Positions 55,384 through 64,000 of a stretch of DNA of 64,000 bases are shown here, one piece after another (position 1 is the first letter of the stretch; each line of letters opens with the position of its first letter). The position numbers and the translations under genes were made by a program. This DNA comes from Streptomyces sp. CBMA291 (GTDB lineage: Bacteria > Actinomycetota > Actinomycetes > Streptomycetales > Streptomycetaceae): positions 62,001 to 126,000 of the forward strand of contig NZ_MSJP01000031.1 in assembly GCF_014596525.1 (NCBI RefSeq), written 5' to 3'. Under the pieces are notes generated by a model. It did no database searches and had not been told where the DNA came from. It worked only from the letters and a program-made list of their open reading frames with translations.

Positions 55384-55646
55384 TCACCACACGCCCACAG
55401 GAGCCCCCGAGCACCCCCACCGGTCCGCCCGGCTCCACCCCCGCCGGTCCACCCGCTGCACCCGCCGGTCCGCCCGGCCCGCTCCCTCCGGTGGCCCCCC
55501 CTCGCGCTCCCGCCGGGTCCGCCCGGCCCACCCCCTCCGGTGGCCACCCCGAGTGCCCCGCCGGTCCGCCCGGCTCATCCGGCTCACCCGGCCAACCCCG
55601 GCTCGCCCCGGCCAACCCCGGCTCACCCCCGCCGAAGCAGCCCCCC
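55384..55646. repeat. Pro-codon-rich minisatellite spacer
   Basis: This GC-rich stretch, part of the 363-bp spacer 55284-55646, contains repeated CCGGTCCGCCCGGCTC-like units, two copies of CCCTCCGGTGGCC and two near-identical 20-base units CGGCCAACCCCGGCTCGCCC (55589-55628). I see no gene. It separates two minus-strand genes. Confidence 0.7.
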
Positions 55647-57275
55647 TCACCCCCTGCTGAGCAGCCGGGTCGCGCCCGCCGCCACCGTCGTCGCCAGGAT
55701 CCAGCCCAGCATGATCAGCACCGCCGCCGCCCACTGCCACATCCCGTGCAGCCGCCAGTAGCCGTCCTGGCCCAGGTTGATCACCGGGATCAGCAGGTCG
55801 AGGGCGTACAGCGTGGCGCTCCACTCGGGGGCCTCGTCCGCCTTCAGCGGTATCGGCCGGTAGTGGGAGAAGGCCACCGTGCCCGCGCCCCACAGGATCG
55901 CCATCCACAGCGCCGCCCGGCCGGGCCGGTAGCCGTAGGCCACGGCCAGGTCCTGGAGGTAGCCCCACAGCTTCCCCGCCACCGGCAGGGTCTCCCGTCT
56001 GCGCCGCTGCTTGGCGAGCAGCACCTCGCGGGCGTCGGCGTCCTCCCCGCTGTTGCGCAGCACCGCCGCCAGCCGCTCGTACGGCTCCGGGGCGTACTCC
56101 GGCGTCGCGGCGGCCACCCATTCGAGCCGTCGGGTCAGCGGGAAGTGTCCGTACGGCACCAGGTTCTCGTAGACGAAGCCGCCCATGGCGAGGCCGCCGG
56201 GCCCCGGCCAGCTCGTCGACAGGTCGATCAGGGTGACGACCTTCGCGCCGTTGAGCACCACCCGGCCCTCCTCCGGGCGCTCCCCGCTGAACCGCAGCTC
56301 AGGGGTGACGATTCGGCGCAGCGAGACCTCCTCGCGGCGCGCGCCGTTCAGCAGGAAGCGGGCGTGGTGCAGGTCCACCGCGTCGCCGAACCTCCCGTCG
56401 TCGAGCCGCACCCCGCCGTGGCACTCCACCGGTCTGCGGCGGGCGCCCTGGTCGGGCGTCACCCCGTAGGGCGGAGTGGCCGAGGACTCGCCGGGGGAGC
56501 CGGGGGTCTCCCCGTACACCCACGTCGCGTTGAGGTAGAGGGAGCGCTCGACGGTCAGCTGCGGGGCGTTGAGCGCGCGGCGGCCCTGGGCGCCGCGCAG
56601 CACGCTGCCCCGCAGGCTGAGCGAGACCCCGACCTTCGCGCCGCGCAGGCTCAGCTCGCCGTGCGTCTCGATCAGCTCGGCCTGGAGGTCCTGGGCGACC
56701 GCGAGCCCGTCCGCCGCGATGGCCCGGCCCCGCCGGTCCGGCCACACCTGGATCTGGTTGACGAGCAGGTCGGTGCCGATCTGCGCGTCGGTGAGCCGGA
56801 TGCCGTGCCGCACCCGGCACCGGGGCAGATGCAGATCGCCCTCGGTGTGCAGCCGGGCCGCCTCCAGCCGGGGCAGCGAACAGCCCACGATCCGCAGCGT
56901 CCCGAAGCGGGCCTCGGGCAGGACGACCTCGCCGTCGAAGCGGCAGCCGTGCAGCTCCACGTACGGGCCTATCGTCCCGCCCGCGAGGTTCAGCACGCCG
57001 GTGATCCGGGCGCCGCGCAGCTTCAGCGCGGCGACGCGCCCGGTGCGGGCCGGCGGGCCGGCGAGCAGCAGCAGCGCCATCACATCCGCGCGGACGGTCC
57101 GCTGCTCCCCCCACTCCCGTCCCCCGAAAGGGTCGTCGATCTCGGCGATCCCCTCCGTCAGATCGCATGTCCTGCCGATCCGGAACGACCGCCACATGGT
57201 CCGCTCGGGACCCGTGAGACCTTCCGGCATCCCGTCCTCGTGCGGCTCGGTCAACGCCGCCCCCTCGCTCTCCAC
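55647..57275 (-). CDS. Beta-helix membrane protein (family often named membrane-associated oxidoreductase)
   Basis: A 542-residue protein. Residues 80-390 or so are repeats of about 20 residues that look like a pentapeptide- or polymer-type beta-helix (for example GARITGVLNLAGGTIGPYVE, CRFDGEVVLPEARFGTLRIV and ETHGELSLRGAKVGVSLSL). The C-terminus has three or four helices (ALWMAILWGAGTVAFSHYRP, WAAAVLIMLGWILATTVAAG). Streptomyces proteins of this kind are commonly annotated as oxidoreductases, but no flavin or NAD motif is visible. GTG 57275 follows GGGGAATGGATC. It is divergent from hisD. Confidence 0.8.
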   Translation of the reverse strand: MESEGAALTEPHEDGMPEGLTGPERTMWRSFRIGRTCDLTEGIAEIDDPFGGREWGEQRTVRADVMALLLLAGPPARTGRVAALKLRGARITGVLNLAGGTIGPYVELHGCRFDGEVVLPEARFGTLRIVGCSLPRLEAARLHTEGDLHLPRCRVRHGIRLTDAQIGTDLLVNQIQVWPDRRGRAIAADGLAVAQDLQAELIETHGELSLRGAKVGVSLSLRGSVLRGAQGRRALNAPQLTVERSLYLNATWVYGETPGSPGESSATPPYGVTPDQGARRRPVECHGGVRLDDGRFGDAVDLHHARFLLNGARREEVSLRRIVTPELRFSGERPEEGRVVLNGAKVVTLIDLSTSWPGPGGLAMGGFVYENLVPYGHFPLTRRLEWVAAATPEYAPEPYERLAAVLRNSGEDADAREVLLAKQRRRRETLPVAGKLWGYLQDLAVAYGYRPGRAALWMAILWGAGTVAFSHYRPIPLKADEAPEWSATLYALDLLIPVINLGQDGYWRLHGMWQWAAAVLIMLGWILATTVAAGATRLLSRG

Positions 57276-57401
57276 GATCCATTCCCCGCGATGTCCCGGC
57301 CCCGGAAGCCGGGCTTCGTAGATTCGTACAGTCGTTCTTCCCGCTGAGTGACGGGCTGAACGCTAACGGTCAGGAGTGGCGACTAGACGCCAGTGGGGTG
57401 T

Positions 57402-57418
57402 GTATCAGCCAGTGATAC
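57402..57418. promoter_or_regulatory. Inverted repeat GTATCA-N5-TGATAC upstream of the his operon
   Basis: Perfect 6-base arms (57402-57407, 57413-57418) stand 40 bases upstream of hisD in the 182-bp divergent spacer. It is an operator candidate. No histidine attenuator (leader peptide with a His run) is visible in this spacer. Confidence 0.45.
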
Positions 57419-57457
57419 GGGCGTCCGGCGCTGTGGGCCGTCTGAGAGAATTGACCC

Positions 57458-58801
57458 GTGATCTCTCGAATCGATCTGCGCGGCGAGGCCCTCCCCGAGG
57501 GTTCCGCCCTGCGCGACCTGCTGCCCCGTGCCGAGTTCGACGTGGAAGCCGCCCTGGAGAAGGTGCGGCCCATCTGCGAGGACGTCCGGCATCATGGCGC
57601 GGCCGCGGTGATCGACTACGGAGAGAAGTTCGACGGCGTCCGCGTCCCGGCCCTCCGCGTCCCCGCCGAGGCCCTGGCCCGTGCCCTCGACGAACTCGAC
57701 CCGGCCGTCCGCGCCGCCCTGGAGGAGTCCATCCGGCGCGCCCGGCTCGTCCACCGCGACCAGCGCCGCACCACCCACACCACCCAGGTCGTCCCCGGCG
57801 GCACGGTCACCGAGAAGTGGATCCCGGTCGAGCGCGTCGGTCTCTACGTGCCCGGCGGCCGCTCCGTCTACCCGTCCTCCGTCGTGATGAACGTCGTCCC
57901 GGCCCAGGAGGCCGGCGTCGAGGGCATCGCCATCGCCTCGCCCCCGCAGCGCGACTTCCAGGGCCTGCCGCACCCCACCATCCTCGCCGCCTGCGCCCTC
58001 CTCGGCGTCGACGAGGTCTACGCGGCGGGCGGCGCCCAGGCCATCGCCATGTTCGCCTACGGCACCGCCGACGAGGGCGACACGCCCGGCTGCGCCCCCG
58101 TCAACCTGGTCACCGGCCCCGGCAACATCTACGTGGCCGCCGCCAAGCGCCTCCTCAAGGGCCGTATCGGCATCGACGCGGAGGCCGGACCGACGGAGAT
58201 CGCGATCCTCGCGGACTCCACCGCCGACCCCGTGCACGTCGCCGCCGACCTCGTCAGCCAGGCCGAGCACGACCCGATGGCCGCCTCCGTCCTCGTCACC
58301 GACTCCGAGGCCCTCGCCGCCGCCACCGAGGCCGAGCTGAAGACCCAGGTCGCCGCCTCCAAGCACATCGACGACCGGATCGTCCCGGCCCTCGCCGGAC
58401 GCCAGTCCGCGATCGTCCTGGTCCGCGACCTCGCCGACGGCCTCAAGGTCGTCGACGCCTACGGCGCCGAGCACCTGGAGATCCAGACCGAGGACGCCGC
58501 CGCCGTCGCCGACCGGGTCCGCAACGCGGGCGCGATCTTCGTCGGCCCCTGGGCCCCGGTCTCCCTCGGCGACTACTGCGCCGGCTCCAACCACGTCCTG
58601 CCCACCGGCGGCTGCGCCTGCCACTCCTCGGGCCTCTCCGTGCAGTCCTTCCTGCGCGGAGTGCACATCGTGGACTACACCCGTGACGCCCTCGCCGACG
58701 TCGCCCACCACGTGGTGACCCTCGCCGAGGCCGAGGACCTGCCCGCGCACGGCGCGGCGGTCAAGGCACGGTTCGGATGGAAGGTACCCCAGAGCAAGTG
58801 A
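57458..58801 (+). CDS. hisD: Histidinol dehydrogenase HisD
   Basis: A 447-residue enzyme with [40 protein letters not shown], the zinc/catalytic region [15 protein letters not shown] and [20 protein letters not shown]. It catalyses the last two oxidations from histidinol to histidine. GTG 57458 begins the operon; a GAGAGAA segment is just upstream. It overlaps hisC by 4 bases. Confidence 0.97.
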   Translation: MISRIDLRGEALPEGSALRDLLPRAEFDVEAALEKVRPICEDVRHHGAAAVIDYGEKFDGVRVPALRVPAEALARALDELDPAVRAALEESIRRARLVHRDQRRTTHTTQVVPGGTVTEKWIPVERVGLYVPGGRSVYPSSVVMNVVPAQEAGVEGIAIASPPQRDFQGLPHPTILAACALLGVDEVYAAGGAQAIAMFAYGTADEGDTPGCAPVNLVTGPGNIYVAAAKRLLKGRIGIDAEAGPTEIAILADSTADPVHVAADLVSQAEHDPMAASVLVTDSEALAAATEAELKTQVAASKHIDDRIVPALAGRQSAIVLVRDLADGLKVVDAYGAEHLEIQTEDAAAVADRVRNAGAIFVGPWAPVSLGDYCAGSNHVLPTGGCACHSSGLSVQSFLRGVHIVDYTRDALADVAHHVVTLAEAEDLPAHGAAVKARFGWKVPQSK

Positions 58802-59904
58802 CCGGCATCGACGACCTCCCCATCCGCGACGAGCTGCGCGGCAAGTCCCCGTACGGCGCGCCGCAGCTCGACGTCCCCGTCCAGCTGAACACCAACGAGA
58901 ACCCCTACCCGCTGCCCGAGCCCCTGGTGGCCCGGATCGCGGAGCGGGTCGCCGAGGCCGCCCGCCACCTCAACCGCTACCCCGACCGGGACGCGGTCGA
59001 GCTGCGCACCGAGCTGGCCCGCTACCTCACCCGCACCACCGGCCACCCGGTCGCCACCGAGAACGTCTGGGCGGCCAACGGCTCCAACGAAGTCCTCCAG
59101 CAACTGCTCCAGGCCTTCGGCGGCCCCGGCCGCACCGCGATCGGCTTCGAGCCCTCGTACTCGATGCACGCCCTGATCGCCCGGGGCACCGGCACCGGCT
59201 GGGTCTCCGGCCCGCGCGCCGAGGACTTCACCATCGACCTGCCCGCCGCCGAGCGGACCATCGCCGAGCGGCGCCCGCACGTCGTCTTCATCACCTCGCC
59301 CAACAACCCCACCGGCACCGCCGTCTCCGCCGAGACCGTCCTCGCCCTGTACGAGGCGGCCCAGACGGCCCGGCCCTCCCTGGTGGTCGTCGACGAGGCG
59401 TACGTGGAGTTCAGCCACCGCGACTCGCTGCTGCCCCTCCTGGAGGGCCGCCCCCGCCTGGTGATCTCCCGCACCATGTCCAAGGCCTTCGGCGCCGCCG
59501 GACTCCGCCTCGGCTACCTCGCCGCCCACCCGGCCGTGGTCGACGCCGTCCAGCTGGTCCGGCTGCCGTACCACCTCTCCGCCGTCACCCAGGCGACCGC
59601 CCTCGCCGCCCTTGAGCACACCGACACCCTCCTCGGGTACGTCGAACAGCTCAAGGCCGAACGGGACCGGCTCGTCACCGAGCTGCGCGGGATCGGATAC
59701 GAGGTCACCGACTCGGACGCCAACTTCGTGCAGTTCGGGAAGTTCCCCGACACCCACGCGGCCTGGCGGTCCCTCCTCGACCGGGGCGTCCTGGTCCGGG
59801 ACAACGGCGTACCGGGATGGCTGCGGGTGACCGCCGGCACCCCCGAAGAGAACGACGCGTTCCTCGACGCGGTTCGTGAACTGAAGAAGGAGCAGAGCGC
59901 ATGA
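58798..59904 (+). CDS. hisC: Histidinol-phosphate aminotransferase HisC
   Basis: A 368-residue class I/II PLP aminotransferase starting [20 protein letters not shown], with [27 protein letters not shown], the [11 protein letters not shown] motif, [10 protein letters not shown] and the PLP lysine in [17 protein letters not shown]. It converts imidazole acetol phosphate to histidinol phosphate. GTG 58798 gives the 4-base overlap with hisD; ATG 58777 is an alternative that would add seven residues. Confidence 0.96.
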   Translation: MTGIDDLPIRDELRGKSPYGAPQLDVPVQLNTNENPYPLPEPLVARIAERVAEAARHLNRYPDRDAVELRTELARYLTRTTGHPVATENVWAANGSNEVLQQLLQAFGGPGRTAIGFEPSYSMHALIARGTGTGWVSGPRAEDFTIDLPAAERTIAERRPHVVFITSPNNPTGTAVSAETVLALYEAAQTARPSLVVVDEAYVEFSHRDSLLPLLEGRPRLVISRTMSKAFGAAGLRLGYLAAHPAVVDAVQLVRLPYHLSAVTQATALAALEHTDTLLGYVEQLKAERDRLVTELRGIGYEVTDSDANFVQFGKFPDTHAAWRSLLDRGVLVRDNGVPGWLRVTAGTPEENDAFLDAVRELKKEQSA

Positions 59905-60494
59905 GCCGCGTAGGCCGCGTTGAGCGCACCACCAAGGAGACCTCCGTCGTCGTCGAGATCGACCTCGACGGCACCGGAAAGGTCGACGTGTCCACCGGGG
60001 TCGGCTTCTACGACCACATGCTCGACCAGCTCGGCCGGCACGGTCTGTTCGACCTCACCGTCAAGACCGACGGCGATCTGCACATCGACTCCCACCACAC
60101 CATCGAGGACACCGCCCTCGCCCTCGGCGCCGCCTTCAAGCAGGCCCTCGGCGACAAGGTCGGCATCTACCGCTTCGGCAACTGCACCGTCCCCCTCGAC
60201 GAGTCGCTCGCCCAGGTCACCGTCGACCTCTCCGGCCGCCCCTACCTCGTGCACACCGAGCCCGAGAACATGGCGCCGATGATCGGCTCGTACGACACGA
60301 CGATGACCCGGCACATCCTGGAGTCCTTCGTCGCCCAGGCCCAGATCGCCCTGCACGTCCACGTCCCGTACGGGCGCAACGCCCACCACATCGTGGAGTG
60401 CCAGTTCAAGGCCCTCGCCCGCGCCCTCCGCTACGCCTCCGAGCGCGACTCCCGCGCCGCCGGAATCCTCCCCTCCACGAAGGGCGCGCTCTAG
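59901..60494 (+). CDS. hisB: Imidazoleglycerol-phosphate dehydratase HisB
   Basis: A 197-residue single-domain dehydratase (no phosphatase domain) with [34 protein letters not shown], and the second metal-binding pair [20 protein letters not shown]. It dehydrates IGP to imidazole acetol phosphate. ATG 59901 overlaps hisC by 4 bases. Confidence 0.97.
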   Translation: MSRVGRVERTTKETSVVVEIDLDGTGKVDVSTGVGFYDHMLDQLGRHGLFDLTVKTDGDLHIDSHHTIEDTALALGAAFKQALGDKVGIYRFGNCTVPLDESLAQVTVDLSGRPYLVHTEPENMAPMIGSYDTTMTRHILESFVAQAQIALHVHVPYGRNAHHIVECQFKALARALRYASERDSRAAGILPSTKGAL

Positions 60495-60496
60495 TC

Positions 60497-60661
60497 GTGA
60501 ACGGCCTCTCCACCATCCTGATCGTCGTCGGGCTCTTCCTGCTCGGCGGCATCTACTCCTTCGCCAAGCAGCAGATGCCCAAGAGCCTCATCGTGCTCCT
60601 CACCATCGGCGCCGTCATGTGCCTCTCCGCCGGAGTGCTCCGACTGGACGTGTGGGCATGA
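60497..60661 (+). CDS. Small membrane protein between hisB and hisH (54 aa)
   Basis: A 54-residue protein with two hydrophobic helices ([20 protein letters not shown] and [20 protein letters not shown]) joined by KQQMPK. GTG 60497 is 2 bases after the hisB stop. Its stop overlaps the hisH ATG by 4 bases, so it is translationally coupled on its downstream side. It has no known role. The coupling and the clean two-helix design argue that it is real. Confidence 0.8.
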   Translation: MNGLSTILIVVGLFLLGGIYSFAKQQMPKSLIVLLTIGAVMCLSAGVLRLDVWA

Positions 60662-61305
60662 GCACGACCGCCCCCAAGAAGATCGTCGTCTTCGACTACG
60701 GCTTCGGCAACGTCCGCTCCGCCGAGCGCGCCCTCGCCCGGGTCGGCGCCGACGTCGAGATCACCCGCGACTACGACACCGCCATGAACGCCGACGGACT
60801 CCTCGTCCCCGGCGTCGGCGCCTTCTCCGCCTGCATGCGCGGACTCAAGGAAGCCCGCGGCGACTGGATCGTCGGCCGCAGGCTCGCCGGTGGCCGTCCC
60901 GTCCTGGGCATCTGCGTCGGCATGCAGATCCTCTTCGCGCACGGCATCGAGCACGGCGTGGAGAGCGAGGGCCTCGACGAGTGGCCCGGCACGGTCGAGC
61001 CGCTGAACGCCCCCGTCGTCCCCCACATGGGCTGGAACACCGTCGACGCCCCCGAGGACAGCGAACTGTTCGCCGGCATGGACGCCGACACCCGCTACTA
61101 CTTCGTGCACTCCTACGCGATGCGCAAGTGGAGCCTGGAGGTCGGCAACCCCAACCTCCGCGCCCCCAAGGTCACCTGGGCCACCCACGGCGAGCCCTTC
61201 GTCGCCGCCGTCGAGAACGGCGCCCTGTGGGCCACCCAGTTCCACCCCGAGAAGTCCGGCGACGCCGGAGCCCAGCTCCTCACCAACTGGATCGGAACCC
61301 TGTGA
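60658..61305 (+). CDS. hisH: Imidazole glycerol phosphate synthase glutaminase subunit HisH
   Basis: A 215-residue class I glutamine amidotransferase. It has the GAT sequence [19 protein letters not shown], an oxyanion loop [10 protein letters not shown], catalytic Cys in [11 protein letters not shown], and His/Glu in [11 protein letters not shown]. It supplies ammonia to HisF (62419-63174). ATG 60658 overlaps the small membrane protein stop. It overlaps priA by 4 bases. Confidence 0.97.
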   Translation: MSTTAPKKIVVFDYGFGNVRSAERALARVGADVEITRDYDTAMNADGLLVPGVGAFSACMRGLKEARGDWIVGRRLAGGRPVLGICVGMQILFAHGIEHGVESEGLDEWPGTVEPLNAPVVPHMGWNTVDAPEDSELFAGMDADTRYYFVHSYAMRKWSLEVGNPNLRAPKVTWATHGEPFVAAVENGALWATQFHPEKSGDAGAQLLTNWIGTL

Positions 61306-62027
61306 GCACTCTCGAACTCCTCCCCGCCGTGGACGTCCGCGACGGTCAGGCCGTCCGCCTCGTGCACGGCGAGTCCGGCACCGAGACCTCCTACGGCTCC
61401 CCGCTCGAAGCGGCGCTCGCCTGGCAGCGCTCCGGCGCCGAGTGGCTGCACCTCGTCGACCTCGACGCCGCCTTCGGCACCGGCGACAACCGGGACCTCA
61501 TCGCCGAGGTCGCCCGCGCCATGGACATCAAGGTCGAACTCTCCGGCGGCATCCGCGACGACGCCTCCCTGGCCGCCGCCCTCGCCACCGGCTGCACCCG
61601 CGTCAACCTCGGCACCGCCGCCCTGGAGACCCCCGAGTGGGTCGCCAAGGTCATCGCCGAGTACGGCGACCGCATCGCCGTCGGCCTCGACGTCCGCGGC
61701 ACCACCCTGCGCGGCCGCGGCTGGACCCGCGACGGCGGCGACCTCTACGAGACCCTCGCCCGCCTCGACTCCGAGGGCTGCTCCCGCTACGTCGTCACCG
61801 ACATCGCCAAGGACGGCACCCTCCAGGGCCCCAACCTGGAACTCCTGAAGAACGTCTGCGCCGCCACCGACAAGCCCGTCGTCGCCTCCGGCGGCGTGTC
61901 CTCCCTGGACGACCTGCGGGCCCTGTCCGGCCTCGTCCCGCTCGGCGTCGAGGGCGCCATCGTCGGCAAGGCGCTCTACGCCAAGGCCTTCACCCTCGAA
62001 GAGGCGCTCGCGGCGGTGGCGTCGTGA
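61302..62027 (+). CDS. priA: Phosphoribosyl isomerase PriA (HisA/TrpF bifunctional type)
   Basis: A 241-residue TIM barrel opening [20 protein letters not shown], with [16 protein letters not shown], and [20 protein letters not shown] containing the Arg-rich loop of actinobacterial PriA. The catalytic acids are in PAVDVRDG and [10 protein letters not shown]. In Streptomyces this enzyme isomerises both ProFAR (histidine) and PRA (tryptophan) and replaces trpF. GTG 61302 overlaps hisH by 4 bases. Confidence 0.95.
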   Translation: MSTLELLPAVDVRDGQAVRLVHGESGTETSYGSPLEAALAWQRSGAEWLHLVDLDAAFGTGDNRDLIAEVARAMDIKVELSGGIRDDASLAAALATGCTRVNLGTAALETPEWVAKVIAEYGDRIAVGLDVRGTTLRGRGWTRDGGDLYETLARLDSEGCSRYVVTDIAKDGTLQGPNLELLKNVCAATDKPVVASGGVSSLDDLRALSGLVPLGVEGAIVGKALYAKAFTLEEALAAVAS

Positions 62028-62422
62028 CCTCCGGCGTCCGCAGGGTCGTCACCGGCGCCCCCTGGGAGGAGCAGTTCGGCTACTCCCGCGCGGTCGAACT
62101 GCCGGGCGGCCTGGTCCTGGTCTCCGGCTGTACGTCGGTGGTCGACGGCCAGATCGCCGAGGGCGGCCCCTACGAGCAGACGGTCAACGCCTTCCGGGTC
62201 GCCTTCGACGCCCTGGAGAAGCTCGGCCTCGGCCCGGAGCACGTCGTCCGCACCCGTATGTACCTCACCCACGCCCGGGACGTGGACGACGTCGGCCGCG
62301 CCCACAAGGAACTGTTCGACGCCGCCCGGCCCGCCGCCACCCTGCTCATCGTCTCCGGCCTCGTCGACCCCCGCCTGGTCGTCGAGGTCGAGGTCGAGGC
62401 CTACCGGGAGAGTGCCGCATGA
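62024..62422 (+). CDS. RidA family protein (YjgF/YER057c type)
   Basis: A 132-residue protein with [19 protein letters not shown], the arginine motif [18 protein letters not shown] and a conserved end [10 protein letters not shown]. RidA proteins hydrolyse reactive enamine/imine intermediates. GTG 62024 and the end overlap priA and hisF by 4 bases each, making it a real operon member. RidA may protect PLP enzymes such as HisC, but this role is inferred. Confidence 0.92.
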   Translation: MTSGVRRVVTGAPWEEQFGYSRAVELPGGLVLVSGCTSVVDGQIAEGGPYEQTVNAFRVAFDALEKLGLGPEHVVRTRMYLTHARDVDDVGRAHKELFDAARPAATLLIVSGLVDPRLVVEVEVEAYRESAA

Positions 62423-63174
62423 GCCTCGCCGTACGTGTGATCCCCTGCCTGGACGTCGACAACGGCCGGGTCGTCAAGGGCGTCAACTTCCAGAACCTGC
62501 GGGACGCGGGCGACCCCGTCGAGATGGCCAAGCTGTACGACGCCGAGGGCGCCGACGAGCTGACCTTCCTCGACATCACCGCCTCCTCGGGCAACCGGGA
62601 GACCACCTACGACGTGGTGCGCCGCACCGCCGAACAGGTCTTCATCCCGCTCACGGTCGGCGGCGGCGTCCGCTCCACCGAGGACGTCGACAAGCTGCTG
62701 CGGGCCGGTGCCGACAAGGTCGGCGTCAACACCGCCGCCATCGCCCGCCCCGAACTCATCCGGGAGATCGCGGAGCGCTTCGGCAGCCAGGTGCTCGTCC
62801 TCTCGGTCGACGCCCGGCGCACCCCCGCGGGCTCCTTCGAGGTGACGACGCACGGCGGCCGCAAGGGCACCGGCATCGACGCCGTCGAATGGGCCCACCG
62901 GGCCGCCGAGCTGGGCGCCGGGGAGATCCTGCTCAACTCGATGGACGCCGACGGCACCAAGGACGGCTACGACACCGAGATGATCACGGCCGTGCGCGAG
63001 CACGTCACCGTCCCGGTGATCGCCTCCGGCGGCGCGGGCCGCCTCGCCGACTTCCCGCCGGCCGTGGCGGCGGGCGCGGACGCGGTCCTCGCCGCCTCCG
63101 TCTTCCACTTCGGCGACCTGCGGATCTCCCAGGTCAAGGACGAACTGCGACAGGCGGGCCACCCGGTCCGCTGA
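62419..63174 (+). CDS. hisF: Imidazole glycerol phosphate synthase cyclase subunit HisF
   Basis: A 251-residue TIM barrel with [57 protein letters not shown] and [16 protein letters not shown]; Asp residues of the first and fourth motifs are catalytic. Together with HisH it makes IGP and AICAR. ATG 62419 overlaps the RidA stop. A hairpin with a T-run follows the operon. Confidence 0.97.
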   Translation: MSLAVRVIPCLDVDNGRVVKGVNFQNLRDAGDPVEMAKLYDAEGADELTFLDITASSGNRETTYDVVRRTAEQVFIPLTVGGGVRSTEDVDKLLRAGADKVGVNTAAIARPELIREIAERFGSQVLVLSVDARRTPAGSFEVTTHGGRKGTGIDAVEWAHRAAELGAGEILLNSMDADGTKDGYDTEMITAVREHVTVPVIASGGAGRLADFPPAVAAGADAVLAASVFHFGDLRISQVKDELRQAGHPVR

Positions 63175-63461
63175 CGGCCGCCGCACGCACGGGCCGAGGG
63201 GGCTCCTCAGGGACCCCCTCGCCGTACGCGCGGACTCTCCGCATACGCGAGACTCGCCGTACGCGCGAAAGGGGCTCCGCGAAGGGGCCCCTTTTCCCGT
63301 ACCCGGGGGCGGCGGGTCCTCCCGGTGGGCGGGTCCGCCCAGGGCCCGGGTCCGCCCGTAGGCCAGGTCCGCCTGTACGTCGGGTCCGCCCGTAGGCCAG
63401 GTCCGCCCAGGCGCCGGGCCCACAGGGGGCAGGTCCTCCCAGGCGCCGGGTCCGACCGGGC
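63175..63461. repeat. Repetitive spacer after hisF
   Basis: This 287-bp gap holds GCCGTACGCGCG repeats (63221-63266), the terminator, and then about five CAGGTCCGCC/CGGGTCCGCC units (63330-63440), including two copies of CGGGTCCGCCCGTAGGCCAG. No gene is visible. Confidence 0.7.
63268..63295 (+). terminator. Terminator of the his operon
   Basis: AAAGGGGC (63268-63275) pairs with GCCCCTTT (63287-63294) around an 11-base loop, with TTTT at 63292-63295. It lies 94 bases past hisF. Confidence 0.65.
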
Positions 63462-64000
63462 TCAGATCCCCAGCTGCTTCGTCTCCCGCAGCCGCTCGAT
63501 CGCGTCCGGCTCGCCCTCCAGGTCCACCTTGGCCGTCGCCTGCCGGCCGAACAGGTACATCACCAGCTCGCCCGGCTCCCCGGAGACCGTCACCACCGGG
63601 GTCCCCTTGTGCGCGACCACCGTCTGACCGTTCGGCCGCCGCAGCACCAGACCCACCGGCGCCTTCCGCCCGAGCAGCCGCGCCGTCCGCTCCAGACGGG
63701 ACCACAGGGCGTCCGCGAAGACCGGGTCCAGCTCCCGCGCCGACCAGTGCGGCTGCGCCCGGCGCACATCCTCCGCGTGGACGTAGAACTCGACGGTGTT
63801 CGCCCCCTCGTCCACCTGCTTGACGGCGAACGGCGAGAACCGGGGCGGCCCCGTCCGCACCAGCTGGACCAGCTCCTCGTACGGCTTGGCGGAGAACTCC
63901 GCGAGCACCCGGTCCCCGCGCTCCTTCAGCATCGGCACGAGGGTGGCCGCCGCCGCGTCGGGGCGCCGCTCCCGCACCACCACATGGGCCGCGAGGTCCC
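63462..64000 (-). CDS. TIGR03085 family metal-binding protein (MDMPI-like), N-terminus outside window
   Basis: The last 179 or so residues of a mycothiol-dependent maleylpyruvate isomerase-like protein. The visible part starts DLAAHVVVRERRPDAA, the conserved segment with a metal-ligand His, and includes NTVEFYVHAEDVRRAQPHWS with two more His residues in the HAED motif. The C-terminal VVTVSGEPGELVMYLFGRQA is typical of TIGR03085. The frame remains open to base 64000, so the true start lies beyond the right edge. Its role may be thiol-dependent chemistry; the substrate is unknown. Confidence 0.88.
   Translation of the reverse strand, partial: DLAAHVVVRERRPDAAAATLVPMLKERGDRVLAEFSAKPYEELVQLVRTGPPRFSPFAVKQVDEGANTVEFYVHAEDVRRAQPHWSARELDPVFADALWSRLERTARLLGRKAPVGLVLRRPNGQTVVAHKGTPVVTVSGEPGELVMYLFGRQATAKVDLEGEPDAIERLRETKQLGI

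Overview
This window is chromosomal DNA from a high-GC actinomycete, almost certainly a Streptomyces. The evidence is the third-position GC bias, the many GTG starts and 4-base start/stop overlaps, the division-cell-wall (dcw) gene order ending in sepF-sepG-divIVA, a PriA-type HisA, and several families typical of Streptomyces (SAV_6107-type HEPN, DUF3040, DUF2567, TIGR03085). It is mostly conserved core genome. I see no phage, insertion sequence, CRISPR array, rRNA or tRNA.

Layout. Positions 1-741 hold the N-terminal part of a phytoene-dehydrogenase-like FAD oxidoreductase, followed by a DUF4126 membrane protein. Positions 1864-5597 (minus) form an operon of a degenerate ABC-type ATPase, a YhgE/Pip-type membrane protein and a TetR repressor, with a palindromic operator candidate at 5626-5639. 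Positions 5762-7811 (plus) encode a HEPN protein, a methyltransferase and a DUF3040 membrane protein. Positions 8283-13772 (minus) carry a transglutaminase/DUF58/MoxR operon preceded by a beta-carbonic anhydrase.

Positions 14098-31749 (plus) are the dcw cluster: rsmH-ftsL-ftsI-murE-murF-mraY-murD-ftsW-murG-ftsQ-ftsZ-pgeF-yggS-sepF-sepG-divIVA. It makes and polymerises peptidoglycan precursors, builds the FtsZ ring (FtsZ, SepF, FtsQ, FtsL) and directs polar growth (DivIVA). mraZ, murC, ddl and ftsA are absent from it. On the minus strand, ileS (32122-35283) is preceded by a translational T-box riboswitch whose alternative helices can be read directly in the sequence. A DksA-like protein, lspA, an RluA-type pseudouridine synthase, a GNAT protein, a Na+/H+ antiporter and a small hydrolase follow.

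The right part has a secreted M43-type metalloprotease and a DsbA-like protein with a membrane partner (minus). Next come dnaE (44632-48171), a NYN-domain protein, a two-gene ABC exporter whose genes are separated by a repetitive 355-bp spacer, a DUF2567 protein, ybaK, a Lon-N-domain protein and a large beta-helix membrane protein. Positions 57458-63174 are the histidine operon hisD-hisC-hisB-small membrane protein-hisH-priA-ridA-hisF, with almost every junction a 4-base overlap. A TIGR03085-type protein runs off the right edge.

The least explained items are the minisatellite-like spacers containing GTACG/CCGGTCC units, the degenerate ATPase with a Thr/Pro/Glu repeat tail, the missing zinc-finger cysteine in the DksA-like protein, and a recurring leaderless-start pattern (a TANNNT-like box 6-8 bases before ATG/GTG). 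Start codons were chosen from ribosome-binding sites, overlaps and family length; no alignment or database search was run.
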